DNA of 64,000 nucleotides from Akanthomyces muscarius (taxonomy: Eukaryota > Ascomycota > Sordariomycetes > Hypocreales > Cordycipitaceae). The DNA lies in assembly GCF_028009165.1 (NCBI RefSeq), contig NW_026611614.1:186001-250000 (forward strand). The letters run 5' to 3'. Of the stretch, positions 22,843 through 32,400 are shown in pieces. The notes beneath the pieces were generated by a model. It ran no database searches and was not told the origin of the DNA. It worked only from the letters and a program-made list of their open reading frames with translations. The stretch's first letter is position 1, and every line of letters starts with the position of its first letter. Position numbers and translations under genes: made by a program.

Positions 22843-23504
22843 GGATGGATCCCCGACAAAGACGGCGAGGAGGCAAGAACTAGGTAGAACAAGAATTAGC
22901 GAAGTGCTGGCGGTGAAGCTTGGGATTTGGGAGTTGCACGGTAGATGAGGTTTGTGAGCCGCCAACTGCTTAAGTACGTGATGAAGAAAGCTGCGGCGCC
23001 CAATGCTCGGTTCAGCAGAGGAGCGGACCAACCGTGGCGATGGTCGGCTGGCTGGAGTCAAAGGCCAGTGGTCCACAGTTGCTATGTGTCGCGACTGCGG
23101 CCAACGGCAGCGAGGAAAGTCCGCAGAAGTGCTGAGCGGATGGAGAAACTTGCTCAGTTTAAGCTATGTGTCAATGGTCCACGAAGTCTAGCGCCTTCGG
23201 CCTTCAGAGTTTGCCCGATTGGCGTTCTCGTCCCTGGCAAGAGCGCTGACGCGCCGAAGAGCTGCGGCGCCGTTGCCGGCTACTGGCCCTGTGTCACATT
23301 GATAACTAGGACGGGGACTTCTGATGGAGGTCAGGTCATGTGTAACCACCTTCTGATGGCAGCGCCTTGCTGATTGCTTTGCGAAGCCTCGCAACACAGC
23401 CGATTTGTCTCCTGTGCCATTGGTATCATCCAAGAAAAAAAGGAAAAGCAGCTCGCGCGAGCCCCTACTCGACAAATAAACTAACAGCATCACTCACGCA
23501 CATC
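22843..23504. other. Intergenic between two divergent genes
   Basis: No gene recognised. The plus-strand frame that becomes the F-box gene is open from about 23367, but ATG 23505 is preferred because residues before it look like untranslated sequence. Confidence 0.3.
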
Positions 23505-24572
23505 ATGTTCAAGAAAAACTTGGCTAGACCTGCCGAACGGAATCCGTCAAAGGCACGCCGCAGATATGACATAGCAGGAAGGCGGTTGTTGCCGCGTAAT
23601 GGCAAAACTACCGCAAAATTTAATAGCCTATCTGCGTTTGAACTTATGCTCCATTCAAATCTAGAGCCGCCTAGGAAAGCGGCCTCAGTTTCTCGAGGTA
23701 GCAGTGGTGCGGACAACAAAAAAGCTTTATGCGATCTACCTCAGGAGCTATTGCTGGATCTTGCAGAGTTATTGCCAATTCAGGACCTTTACAACTTTGC
23801 ACAGACATGCAAACGCATCGAGGTTGCCCTTCGCGAGTACCTCTACCAGCAACAAGGCGAACGCCTGCTACGTTGGGCAGCCTCTGCCGGCAGGCGAGTT
23901 CCAGCTCAAAGAGCTATTCTATATAAGCAAAACATCGACGTCAATTTCATCCAATTTGATCAGACGGCGTTGGCACAAGCCATCGCAAAGCACAAGTGTT
24001 ATTATGGCGACTTCGCTAGCATCACAAAGCTCCTCCTGGAGCAGGACTGCATAGATTTGACTGATACAACGAATGGCATACCCATGCTCGAATCGGCGCT
24101 TGAAAACGGTGCTCATCCCGTCGTTGACCGGCTCCTCAAAGAGGGCCGGGGCAAGATCAATCACATCTTGGACAATGGCCAGACACCGCTCATGACTGCT
24201 GCGTGTAATGGCCACAAAGATGTTGTCGACTTGCTCATTCAACGGGGAGCGGACGTGAACCAGCGGACCAGCTCGAGCGATGGCCCTATCGGTTCTCGGC
24301 GGACGGCATTAGCGCTCGTCATTCAAAAGCACAGGCCTCGCAACGTAGGCATCCTCCGGCAACAGGATGACGATCTCGTGAGCGTTGCAAAGCTTCTCTT
24401 GGAGCAGGAAGGCATAGACTTGACTGATGAAACGAATGGCATACCTATGCTCGAAACGGCGATAGGAAAGGGCGTCGTTGCCGTTGTCGACCAGCTCCTC
24501 GAAGAGCGCCAGGTCAACCGTGGAGCCGCGATTTTGACATTCTTAGAACACGGCAAGGTCAGTCCGTTCTAA
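23505..24572 (+). CDS. F-box and ankyrin-repeat protein, truncated at its 3' end
   Basis: From ATG 23505 the product is 355 residues. Residues about 76-114 form an F-box (LCDLPQELLLDLAELLPIQD, LYNFAQTCKRI). Ankyrin-type repeats follow, the clearest being NGQTPLMTAACNGHKDVVDL. Two segments are near duplicates: SITKLLLEQDCIDLTDTTNG and SVAKLLLEQEGIDLTDETNG, each followed by IPMLE. F-box proteins dock substrates on SCF ubiquitin ligases and the ankyrins would bind the target. The frame ends GKVSPF and stops 14 bases before a repeated module starting at 24586. The real C-terminus, expected to carry more ankyrins, is therefore probably lost. Confidence 0.75.
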   Translation: MFKKNLARPAERNPSKARRRYDIAGRRLLPRNGKTTAKFNSLSAFELMLHSNLEPPRKAASVSRGSSGADNKKALCDLPQELLLDLAELLPIQDLYNFAQTCKRIEVALREYLYQQQGERLLRWAASAGRRVPAQRAILYKQNIDVNFIQFDQTALAQAIAKHKCYYGDFASITKLLLEQDCIDLTDTTNGIPMLESALENGAHPVVDRLLKEGRGKINHILDNGQTPLMTAACNGHKDVVDLLIQRGADVNQRTSSSDGPIGSRRTALALVIQKHRPRNVGILRQQDDDLVSVAKLLLEQEGIDLTDETNGIPMLETAIGKGVVAVVDQLLEERQVNRGAAILTFLEHGKVSPF

Positions 24573-24585
24573 TTATTGAGTAACA

Positions 24586-25142
24586 AATATATGAAAATCG
24601 TTGGTAAAGGGAGTATCAGCTCATATGACACCCTCTACCAGCTGTGCCATATAATTGAGGAACTTCTTAGGTTTAAACTCGATATTGAACCTATCGACTG
24701 GTTGCGACAGCGGCTCCACGAGTTGATTGAAGAGCAGGGTCCGAGCTTCAATCTTTCCAGAACTATTCGCGGATTCTATTACGGTCCTAGACTCGTAGTG
24801 TTACGAACTGAGTCTGGATTTATGCGTATCGGTCGGCCTCCAGGCCAACGTCGCGGAAATGGAAAATCGCGCCGCGCCCTGAAGCGGAAAGCCTCACATT
24901 TGGACACCACACTGGTAGTTGTGTCTAGCGCTGTCGTTCAGCCGCCCGGTGCCGCGACTAACACAAATGAAAGGGACGACAAGGAGAAAAACAACGTCAG
25001 TTCTCTACAAAGTCGTTGGACAAGGGATTTATTGCCACATAGGGAATGGCACACGAATTGGGAAGAGCTGTCGAACAGAAAACTGTCTGAACATTCCAGC
25101 TCGGCCAACTCAACCCGTCCTGATGCTGCGAAATTCGATTAG
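24586..25142 (+). pseudogene. Repeated module, copy 1: unknown domain
   Basis: The first 250 bp (24586-24836) are about 85-90 per cent identical by eye to 33306-33556. The shared frame starts MKIVGKGSISSYDTLYQLCH and continues PIDWLRQRLHELIEEQGPSF and RTIRGFYYGPRLVVLR. Beyond 24836 the copies diverge, but a short block (AAKFD, then QLVRI) recurs near 25124, matching copy 2 near 33590. In copy 1 the frame runs to a TAG at 25140-25142. I do not recognise the domain. The duplication itself is seen directly. Confidence 0.7.
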
Positions 25143-25319
25143 CAGTTGGTCAGAATCGCTAAGATGGTGGCTAGCTAGAAGTAGATATAAGATCTACAGT
25201 TTTGTCAGATGAAAGATATGGAAACGGTGAATTAGAAAAGATTGTTGTTATACTGGTGCTTAAGAGTACGCACGCCTATTAGTCAAGGTCTCTAGCTTGG
25301 CTGCTCGAAGTTCGACTGG

Positions 25320-25790
25320 AGGACTATGAGCCGGAGAACATTGAGCCATCTAAAGACTTCGGTACACGATTTAGATGTCCACACTGTCATGCGAGAGGTG
25401 AGGCTAGGGTTAATAGATGTAAGCGCAAAATCACCGTCGACCAGCTCTATCCAGGCATTACATGCTCCGACAAATAACACTCCCAAAGGGTTGAAATCAC
25501 GTGTTTCATTGTAAAAGGGGAGCGCAAGGCAAAGATGCTCATATTCCTTGGAATAAGTCTGGAATTTATGGCCCTGGGACTTTCGCCCGACGTCTCGCTA
25601 CCGAGAGGCACCGCAGGGGCGGTAAGGTTGTATAGATCCAGAAAACAAAGCCACGATGGAACATTGCGCAACCTGTTGACTACTGGATCATTTGGATGTG
25701 TGATGCACCGAGGACTAGCGGCGGGGCAGTTCAGGGCGATATCGCCTTTGGCATCGAAGGAAAGCAGCATGCCACCGATGAGGGTAGTGC
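25320..25790 (+). pseudogene. Sirtuin (Hst3/Hst4-like) C-terminal fragment, copy 1
   Basis: The frame reads YEPENIEPSKDFGTRFRCPH, with Zn-type Cys-x2-Cys, then RKITVDQLYPGITCSD, a stop, and MLIFLGISLEFM. After frame changes comes VDYWIIWMCDA. This is the last third of a Sir2-family NAD-dependent deacetylase and aligns with the better preserved copy at 34.9-36.0 kb. The Rossmann NAD site and catalytic His are missing. It is not functional. Confidence 0.6.
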
Positions 25791-26095
25791 GAGGACATGC
25801 AGGCGCATGATACAAAGGAGATAAACAGCATCATGGGATGATACTGCGGACGACTCTCTTGTCAAAACAGTCTTTCCGTCCTCCATAATGAATTTAACAC
25901 GCCGTTACTATTGAGAAGCTGCATGCAATGTGACAGAATGGAGCGTTCTGTGCTGCCTGAAAGGGTGGGAAGTAGTCTGGCGACCTCATGCAACCTCCTA
26001 CGACGAAGGTGACAAAATTACGAAGACAACCTTAGAATAAGCAGTCTAATGGCGCGCATCACCTGATGATACATGCCCACTTTTCGGGCCATCTC

Positions 26096-26386
26096 TCGAG
26101 GATGTCTTTAACTATTGCGACGGGCGATTCACCATCAAGACGGTGCTCCTCATTGCCGACCAGGATATTTCTCGAATCCAATACATTCACGACAAGGGAC
26201 TTCTGCATCGTGATATCAAGCCAGATAAACCCTTGATGGGAACTGGTACCAATGGAAACACATTATACACGATTGATTTCGGTTTGGCCAAGGAGTTCTG
26301 CAATGCTAAGCGTGTTCAGACTATGCAAGGTCGGCCTTTTGGTAGCACTCGGCGATACGCGAGTTTAAACAATCACAAAGGACAAG
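26096..26386 (+). pseudogene. Casein kinase I internal fragment
   Basis: The frame GPSLEDVFNYCDGRFTIKTV, LLIADQDISRIQYIHDKGLL, HRDIKPDKPLMGTGTNGNTL, YTIDFGLAKEF, RPFGSTRRYASLNNHKG is unmistakably CK1 (Hrr25/Yck type). It ends at a donor-like GTGCGT at 26387, where an intron could have lain. The ATP-binding lobe and everything after subdomain VIII are absent. In the catalytic loop the usual DNF reads DKP, so the metal-binding Asn is lost. This is an internal gene fragment, not a working kinase. Confidence 0.85.
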
Positions 26387-26460
26387 GTGCGTTCTGCGTA
26401 TTTCTTATGAGGGATGCACCTCTTTGCAGGCTCCACAGGTATGGTGCATGAGGCGTTTAA

Positions 26461-26633
26461 CCCAGCTACCTGATTGGCTACGTCCCCAGTATTACATATA
26501 AGTGCTGCTGGAGCTGCCTAGAGCTGGCTGCCTGGAGCTGAACCGTCGTGTCGACAAGGCTGCAGGGCACTGTTAGGCAGCAGCGGATGCACTCATATGT
26601 AATACTGGGGACGTAGCCAATCAGGTAGCTGGG
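26461..26633. mobile_element. Foldback element with perfect 39-bp terminal inverted repeats
   Basis: Positions 26461-26499 (starting CCCAGCTACCTGATTGGCTA) are the exact reverse complement of 26595-26633. Imperfect complementarity continues inward (AGTGCTGCTG against CAGCAGCGGATGCACT). The whole unit is 173 bp. I see no clear target-site duplication and no coding capacity. It behaves like a small non-autonomous MITE-like or foldback element. It sits directly downstream of the casein kinase fragment. Confidence 0.8.
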
Positions 26634-26812
26634 CAAACGGGGAATATGCACACTTTCAAATGCAAGTTCTGGTGATTGCTCTTCGTCTTGTGACGATAAA
26701 AGAAGCCCCTATCGCTCATTTGGTTCCTTCAGCTACAGTATTTATCATTTACGAATATACATGCAGTAATCGCAAGTCCCTTTGCCAGCACCATTGACAC
26801 ACAACCGCCGCC

Positions 26813-27053
26813 ATGGTAAACTGCCCCAAGTGTGACTTTAATAATATGACTGGCCGAACAACATGCGAGAGATGTGGTGAAGGCATTCCCGTGGTCGTGA
26901 AAAGACAATTTGAAGCGATGGACTTCGAGCAAATGACTACTGGTAAGTGTCGGGCAACTCGTGCGTGCAGAGCAAGACTAATGTTCAAGTACTTTTTCGT
27001 GGTTAGACGAAACAATTTTCGGAGTTTGTCACAGTGCCAAAGCCAGCGTTTAA
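26813..27053 (+). CDS. Small zinc-finger protein, 58 aa
   Basis: Exon 1 is 26813-26942 and exon 2 is 27007-27053. The intron has donor GTAAGT, branch CTAAT and acceptor GGTTAG, and the phase-1 junction gives TTDETIFGVC. The product starts MVNCPKCDFNNMTGRTTCER and has C-x2-C-x10-C-x2-C spacing (Cys 4, 7, 18, 21). That resembles a RanBP2-type zinc ribbon but lacks its Trp. Possible roles are protein, ubiquitin or RNA binding; none is shown. The gene lies 90 bp upstream of a phosphotransferase gene on the same strand. Both are free of stops. Confidence 0.55.
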
Positions 27054-27142
27054 GAGTGGGTCATGTGGGAAAGAGTGCTGAGGAGTGACTGGCTAGAATG
27101 TATGGGTACTTAGTTCGCCCAGGCAACCATCTTGCATGTTAA

Positions 27143-28381
27143 ATGGACCGCTCCCTGAATGCCTTCCCAACTCTCCTCTTAACTCATGCTGCTCTCAACA
27201 GAGCAACAGTGAAGGCTATGATCGATTTCCTCGATGAACCAGTGCTGGACGGGCTTTACTTCGTCAATGCACCAAATGCTCGAACTCGTCGCCAGGCAAC
27301 AGCCGACTACCTAGCCAAGGCAAAGTTCCCGGAACCACATCCATGCACTGATAGAGTGGTTAAAGTGCTACATCAAATAGCACACCCATTCTCGGACGGC
27401 AGCATTATTAATCGAGAGACCTCCGTCCAAGAAGATCATACGATTCGAAAATCCGTGCGCCTTGGCCGATCTGATCTCCTTGCAGAACGGCGGAATCTCG
27501 AGCTCGTCGCTGAACATACGGACGTACCGGTACCCCGTGTCTACGACTTCTATACGACGAGTGGATTCGAGCACCTCGTTATGGAGAAGATGCCCGGAGT
27601 AACACTCGAATATGCCTGGCCTGACCTGTCCTCTCAGGAGAGGGAAGACTTAGCAGACCAGGTCGTTAGACTTGTCGGCCAGTTTCGCCGTTTGCAATCC
27701 CCCTCCATCAACGCCGCCCTTTTAAACAGACAGGCTCTTCGACCAGGCTTGCGGAACAGCTTCGACTTCACTATGGAGCGAATAAAGGAATATACTTGTT
27801 GTGACAGTGCCGTAGACTACGTTCGGCTCAGGTGTGAGGCATTGCACGACATGCCGAACGTATTCACCCACGGTGACTTGGATTGGAGCAACATAATGGT
27901 TTCGGATAGGCAAGTTTGTGGTATTATTGATATGGAGAGCAGCGGCTTCTTCCCTCCCTACTGGGAGTGGTTTTCTGTCAGGAGGATGGCACAAGGTCTG
28001 CCGGAAGGGTCCTGGTTCCACCTTCTGGAGGAGCGCTTGGCGAACGAGCACGGTTCGGAGTACGCTGGCATGTGGGAAGTGGAAAGGCTCATTCAAGCAC
28101 TGAACCGTCATTCACAGTGGGCTTTAACACCTGATGAGCGGTCGGCAAACCGTTCAAATGGTTGGGCCGAAGTCAGCTGTATTCTTGGTGAGGATGTTGG
28201 CCCCGCCCCTAAAGCCACCTACGCTCCGTGGTCCGAGAACCCTTGGTGGCTTGATTATTACCTAAAGAAAGAAGATAACGCGGAATCGAGCACTCCCAAC
28301 CTGGACAACACTGCTAGGAGTAGAAGCGGTTTCTTTAACATGAACGCAACTCTACATGAGCCGACGGTCGAGGTCAGCTGA
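27143..28381 (+). CDS. Aminoglycoside phosphotransferase-like (APH) family kinase
   Basis: A single 412-residue exon starts at ATG 27143. The APH fold is recognisable: SVRLGRSDLLAERRNLELVA and PVPRVYDFY in the N lobe, HLVMEKMPG at the hinge, the catalytic FTHGDLDWSNIMV and the metal-binding GIIDMESSGFFPPYWEW. Family members phosphorylate small hydroxylated metabolites or protein substrates. The many fungal copies are mostly uncharacterised and are unlikely to be drug-resistance enzymes. No stop or frameshift is present. The C-terminal 60 residues (from PWSENPWW on) look disordered. Confidence 0.85.
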   Translation: MDRSLNAFPTLLLTHAALNRATVKAMIDFLDEPVLDGLYFVNAPNARTRRQATADYLAKAKFPEPHPCTDRVVKVLHQIAHPFSDGSIINRETSVQEDHTIRKSVRLGRSDLLAERRNLELVAEHTDVPVPRVYDFYTTSGFEHLVMEKMPGVTLEYAWPDLSSQEREDLADQVVRLVGQFRRLQSPSINAALLNRQALRPGLRNSFDFTMERIKEYTCCDSAVDYVRLRCEALHDMPNVFTHGDLDWSNIMVSDRQVCGIIDMESSGFFPPYWEWFSVRRMAQGLPEGSWFHLLEERLANEHGSEYAGMWEVERLIQALNRHSQWALTPDERSANRSNGWAEVSCILGEDVGPAPKATYAPWSENPWWLDYYLKKEDNAESSTPNLDNTARSRSGFFNMNATLHEPTVEVS

Positions 28382-28499
28382 AGTCTACAGCGCGTATGAC
28401 TATGTTGATACTGTGTGGGCAGCTCGATTTTTTTTTTTTTTGAAACAGTGTAATGTCAAACAGTATGCTAAGTCTGCTCGAAGATGTACAAAAAAAGAA

Positions 28500-28901
28500 T
28501 CAGAGAATGTTACAACCTGATACTGCGTCCGCATCTCCGAGACATAACTGAAGCAACTCCTCGTGAACCTCCGCAAACCTTTCAAACGATTTCTCCGCTC
28601 CGACCTCCTCCGTATGCTGAGACAAGTCAAGCCTCCGAAGTGATTTGCCATATAAGTTCATCAAATCAAGCACTTTCTTGCTTCCTTGCTGGCCATCATA
28701 ACGCGGGTACATCATCATATACGACAGTCCATGTTCTTTGACACCCATCAGACTCTTCAGAATATCATAAGCATCTACGCCCAAAAGAGAGATGGCTCTG
28801 GGAGTACTACCGGCTCTACATCGCAGCCCTGCTGTGGTTGAGCTCGGGGACGACGGCGGTGATGGCAATGGGCCGGAGAGATCAGCCCGGCGCGGCATCA
28901 T
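28500..28901 (-). CDS. Hypothetical protein, 133 aa
   Basis: The minus-strand frame from ATG 28901 has a proline/serine-rich start (MMPRRADLSGPLPSPPSSPS). A helix-rich, protein-like remainder follows (ISLLGVDAYDILKSLM, SKKVLDLMNLYGKSLRRLDL, FERFAEVHEELLQLC). The frame is open further upstream, so this may be the last exon of a longer gene. On the minus strand an A14 tract (28428-28441) lies about 60 bases past the stop. No family recognised. Confidence 0.35.
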   Translation of the reverse strand: MMPRRADLSGPLPSPPSSPSSTTAGLRCRAGSTPRAISLLGVDAYDILKSLMGVKEHGLSYMMMYPRYDGQQGSKKVLDLMNLYGKSLRRLDLSQHTEEVGAEKSFERFAEVHEELLQLCLGDADAVSGCNIL

Positions 28902-29732
28902 CCTTCCAGGAGTAATAATGCCCCCGTGTGCAGCGGTGCCGACACACCAAAGCAGTGCACTAATTGCTCCCAGTATTTTTCAACAAGTCGTTGAAGGTCT
29001 GGCCCTACATCAGCTTGCCGTATCGGCCACAGGTGCCAGGTCGCCGCTTGTGGCTCTACGCTCCTCGGTCCGCCCTGGTGCAGACGCCCATGCATGAAAT
29101 CTGCGCCTGGCCTCACGGACGTGATTGGCTTTCGGTCGCTGAGACTACTTCTCGTGTGGGGTCACAAAGCAAACTTCAACACCAATTCAGGCTACGCGGT
29201 CGCTGGCAGTGGGACGGCGTGCCCACCGTGCTCACGTCGCGCGAGATCTGGGCGACCATCACCCCTCGGACCATCCTGTTTGGTGAGTGCTGCGGCCCGT
29301 TGCGGACTCTCGATACTGATCATGCTCAGGCCACTTCGCCGTCTCTTTTCTTCGGATGCTCATCTTTGGGCCAATGAATTTGATGTGTTTTTTTTTGTTT
29401 GGGCTTGTTTTCCCCGTTTGAGCGAAAGCCGCCGCGTAGGTTACAACTGGCGCAGTGTGCTCCAGCGCTGAGGGGCTGGTGTGCCGTGCGGTTGGTTTTG
29501 GCCGTCCACCCACGCGATGAGACGCCAACCGCCGATACATCTAGTACATACTAATGGGTGCACTTGTGTTAAAAAGACGGCCGAATTCAACCGCCCATTA
29601 TCCCACCAAGAAGTTTTGGGTGCCCGACGCAAAATTAGTCGGGCGGGCGCTGCTCTGGAGACCAAAATGGCTGCCACTATTATTCTTGTTTACCTAAAAG
29701 TGTGACATTTATTTCGCATTTCTCTAGTTATA
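28902..29732. other. Intergenic with a weak plus-strand spliced candidate
   Basis: A plus-strand frame (about 28964-29283) can be joined through a GTGAGT donor and a CTGAT/GCTCAG acceptor (29329-29331). The second exon would read FAVSFLRMLIFGPMNLMCFF, a membrane-like tail. No family is recognised, and minus-strand frames overlap it, so I do not call a gene. Confidence 0.2.
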
Positions 29733-30277
29733 CAGTGAAGGGCGAAATTATGTACTGTAGCGCCCTAAGTTTTTTAAGTTATTTATTTTAGGCGCAGCGG
29801 TTTTCTACGCTTCTTGCAGCACTGCCCCACCCTCCTTTACCGCTAGATGATTGAGACGTCCGGTGGTAAAGTTGGAAAATCTTTGTAATTAGAAGTTTAC
29901 TGTGCAGAGCACTATCGGTGTCCTCCTGCACACTGACTGAGACCCACTTTATGTAATTTTTGGCCAATCAAGAAACTCCAAGAGCTGATAGTGCCGCTAA
30001 AATGCGCTAATAAACAGTGTGTTTATGAGGACACCGATACTGCTCACAACAGTACATAGCGAAAACATGCCGCGCTTGAAAAAAATGGAGGCGCCATAGC
30101 TAGATCTGAAATAGAAAATGCTATATATTTCGGACATGATGAAGACGTGATGAAAGCGAACGGAAAAGATCCAGTTTGGGTGCAGCAACCCACAGGCGAC
30201 CGACCCCCACCACACTCGCTAATTAATTAACGTTAGTTAACGTACCTAGGGGGCGGCACTGACAGCGCCCTTCACTG
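29733..30277. mobile_element. TA-flanked MITE, Tc1/mariner type, 545 bp
   Basis: The element begins CAGTGAAGGGCG (29733-29744) and ends with its exact reverse complement CGCCCTTCACTG (30266-30277). TA lies on both sides (29731-29732 and 30278-30279), as expected for a Tc1/mariner/pogo target duplication. Just inside, blocks GGTGTCCT near 29920 and AGGACACC near 30026 are also complementary. There is no transposase frame, so it is non-autonomous. The flanking TA and the CAGT start are the usual marks of this superfamily. Confidence 0.8.
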
Positions 30278-30352
30278 TACAGCAGCAGGGCCAACTTCAT
30301 TCAATTGAATTCCGCGCTTCCACCTCAAATCGAACTGCTCATCATCCTCACC

Positions 30353-30640
30353 ATGAGGTTTGCCATCGTCACCATCACTGCCACGCTTGCCTCTAGCGTC
30401 ACGGCCATAGCATTGCCCTCCCTCTTGCAAAGGACAGGCCAAGCTCAAGGCGACAGCGTCCATGCCAGGGTTACTGCTATCAGCCGCGACCTCTCCGGCA
30501 ACAGAACCCCCGACAAAGAGATCGACGTCCCCCTCGGCACCCTCATCCACGTTGTCAGAATACGAATCTGTATCGTGAAGAATGGAAGTAGTATCGTACC
30601 CGCCGGTGTAGCGCCTGCTTTACTAGCTAATACCCTGTAG
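30353..30640 (+). CDS. Candidate small secreted protein
   Basis: From ATG 30353 the protein begins with a signal peptide (MRFAIVTITATLASSVTAIA), then a short mature chain with PDKEIDVPLGTLIHVV. The unspliced frame stops at 30640. A GCTAAT branch-like word and a CTGTAG acceptor near 30639 suggest an intron. With a donor GTATCG at about 30570 the frame would continue HVTIVRPMEDTATV and end THSCR, giving about 101 residues. Both versions lack a recognised domain. It starts 75 bp from the MITE end. Confidence 0.4.
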   Translation: MRFAIVTITATLASSVTAIALPSLLQRTGQAQGDSVHARVTAISRDLSGNRTPDKEIDVPLGTLIHVVRIRICIVKNGSSIVPAGVAPALLANTL

Positions 30641-31374
30641 GTCATGTTACGATCGTGAGACCAATGGAGGATACAGCAACGGTACCAGAGAAAGCAGCCA
30701 AGTCACCAGAGACCCACAGCTGCCGCTGACGGCAGAGGCGGGGTTTCGCGCAGGTCACCTCCGTTGGTTGTTGAGGGGCCTTTGTTGTGAACAGTGCGTT
30801 CATATGCATAAATAAAAGCCTCCCCGTGCCCGTGTCCTAATGTGCATGGCAAAGAGGCACTATATGATCTGTTGTCTGTTATCGAAGCGATGAATGGAAA
30901 AATAGGCGACGAGCATGGGGCTGGAAAGAAAAGATGGCTACGTTCCCAGCGATTCGTCAGCGGCAGGCCGTGCGTGGCTCATGATGAAGGTATGTTGTCC
31001 AATGTAGCGGCGAGAACGCGAAGAGAGGCTTACACGAGGCGTAGATGGCATGCCAGGAAACCTTGACGAGAAAGTGAGTATAAACCGGCGCGATGTCATG
31101 CTGCCGGACAGCGAAGGGGAGATATGGGCATAAATGGTGTAGGCGTACAAACGGGTCGAGACTTTGTTCGACGGCAACAAGTAAACTGTCTAGTAGCGCC
31201 TGGAGCTGATGCTACTGCTGGAAGGGGAATCTAAGTTTCCAGTAGATCGCGTGGTGACATTGTGGAGGAACAATCGGTGGAGGGAGATGCTGACGTGGTG
31301 GAGCGAGACGGAAGTCAGGCGGGCCAATTTTCATGTGACCACATTTCACTGGATGGCGAGCCTACGAGTTGACG
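30641..31374. other. Intergenic, no recognised gene
   Basis: Short frames only. The frame of the next relic may begin upstream near 31209 in another phase, but I cannot align it to anything. Confidence 0.3.
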
Positions 31375-32400
31375 AGGTACGTGTGCGCTGTGCGCGATGA
31401 AAGGCAAGGTTGGCACGATGCTGACCTGAAGGAAACCAGTATTGATGAGATACCTGGATCGTGCGCTGAAGACTCTCGGGGAATTTCCAGGAAACGCAGG
31501 TATGATGGTCAGTGCAGAAGACTGGAATTGCTAGTGGCAGAGACGCCGGCTGGAGCGACTTGACAGGCGCGGGAGGCGTTGTTCTTTCCTCCCGATGCAC
31601 AGGGCGCAGTGTCTAGTATGGCAGGGCGGCGGAGGCATCCAGGTTTCCTCTCTCATGTCAATGATCAGGCGTATACGGCGATTTTTGAGCATGTGAGAAA
31701 CAATCAGTCGCTCGAGTTTCCCGATGTCGGTGCATTGCGTAAAATGTCTAATGCGGAAGGAAAGACTCTAGCACGGGTTGTGAGCCACGTCGTGGATTGG
31801 CTCAACCCTGAGCTGACGATCATCGTGTATCAGCAGAGGAACAACAAACCGTAGCTTCGAGATGACTTTAGGCCAGCCATCCTAGAGTACCATCGGCGAA
31901 GAGGAACGGAGAAGGCCTGCGTCGATAACGAGGTAGAATTCGTTTCCCAATGGTTAGAGTGGGTGGTCATAGAATTAGCCCGACACCATATGGCATTCTT
32001 TTCTAGCCCGATTGGCAAGATGACTCTGGACGAACCTTTACTCGACAATGGGAATTACTATGCCGCTCGATTTGCGTGCGAAGCGTGGGGTGAGATCTTA
32101 CGGACAGTTAAGCAGGTATTTGCTGACGAAGAATAGTCGCCTCTCCCGTGGCGGTCAGGCTTTATGTGCAGCGAAAACGAAGAAGGCAAGGCACTTAGTG
32201 CTATAATGTTCTCAATAGAGAAGATTGTACGCGGGAGTGTGTATATAATCAAGGGCCCAACGCTAGGGACGGAAGCTTCGCTATAGGAGCTACTGGCGAG
32301 GCTGTACGACGCTATACGCCAGTGGTCGGAAAAGATGAGAAAGAAGGATGGCGGACCGGTGGCAACACAGATAAGTAAGCAAAGCGGTAGACTGGACAAA
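31375..32400 (+). pseudogene. Relic of a hypothetical protein gene
   Basis: One plus-strand frame is protein-like across more than 1 kb although TGA and TAG codons interrupt it (TGA 31561, TAG 31852, TAG near 32134, TAG near 32284). Segments include HPGFLSHVNDQAYTAIFEHV, SHVVDWLNPELTIIVYQQRN, VEFVSQWLEWVVIELARHHM and LLARLYDAIRQWSEKMRKKD. Continuity of composition across isolated TAGs suggests a RIP-mutated gene rather than chance. I do not recognise the family. Confidence 0.4.

Noticed and set aside
28964..29451. Spliced plus-strand membrane protein
   Set aside because: Splice signals are acceptable but the first exon has no family support and minus-strand frames overlap it.
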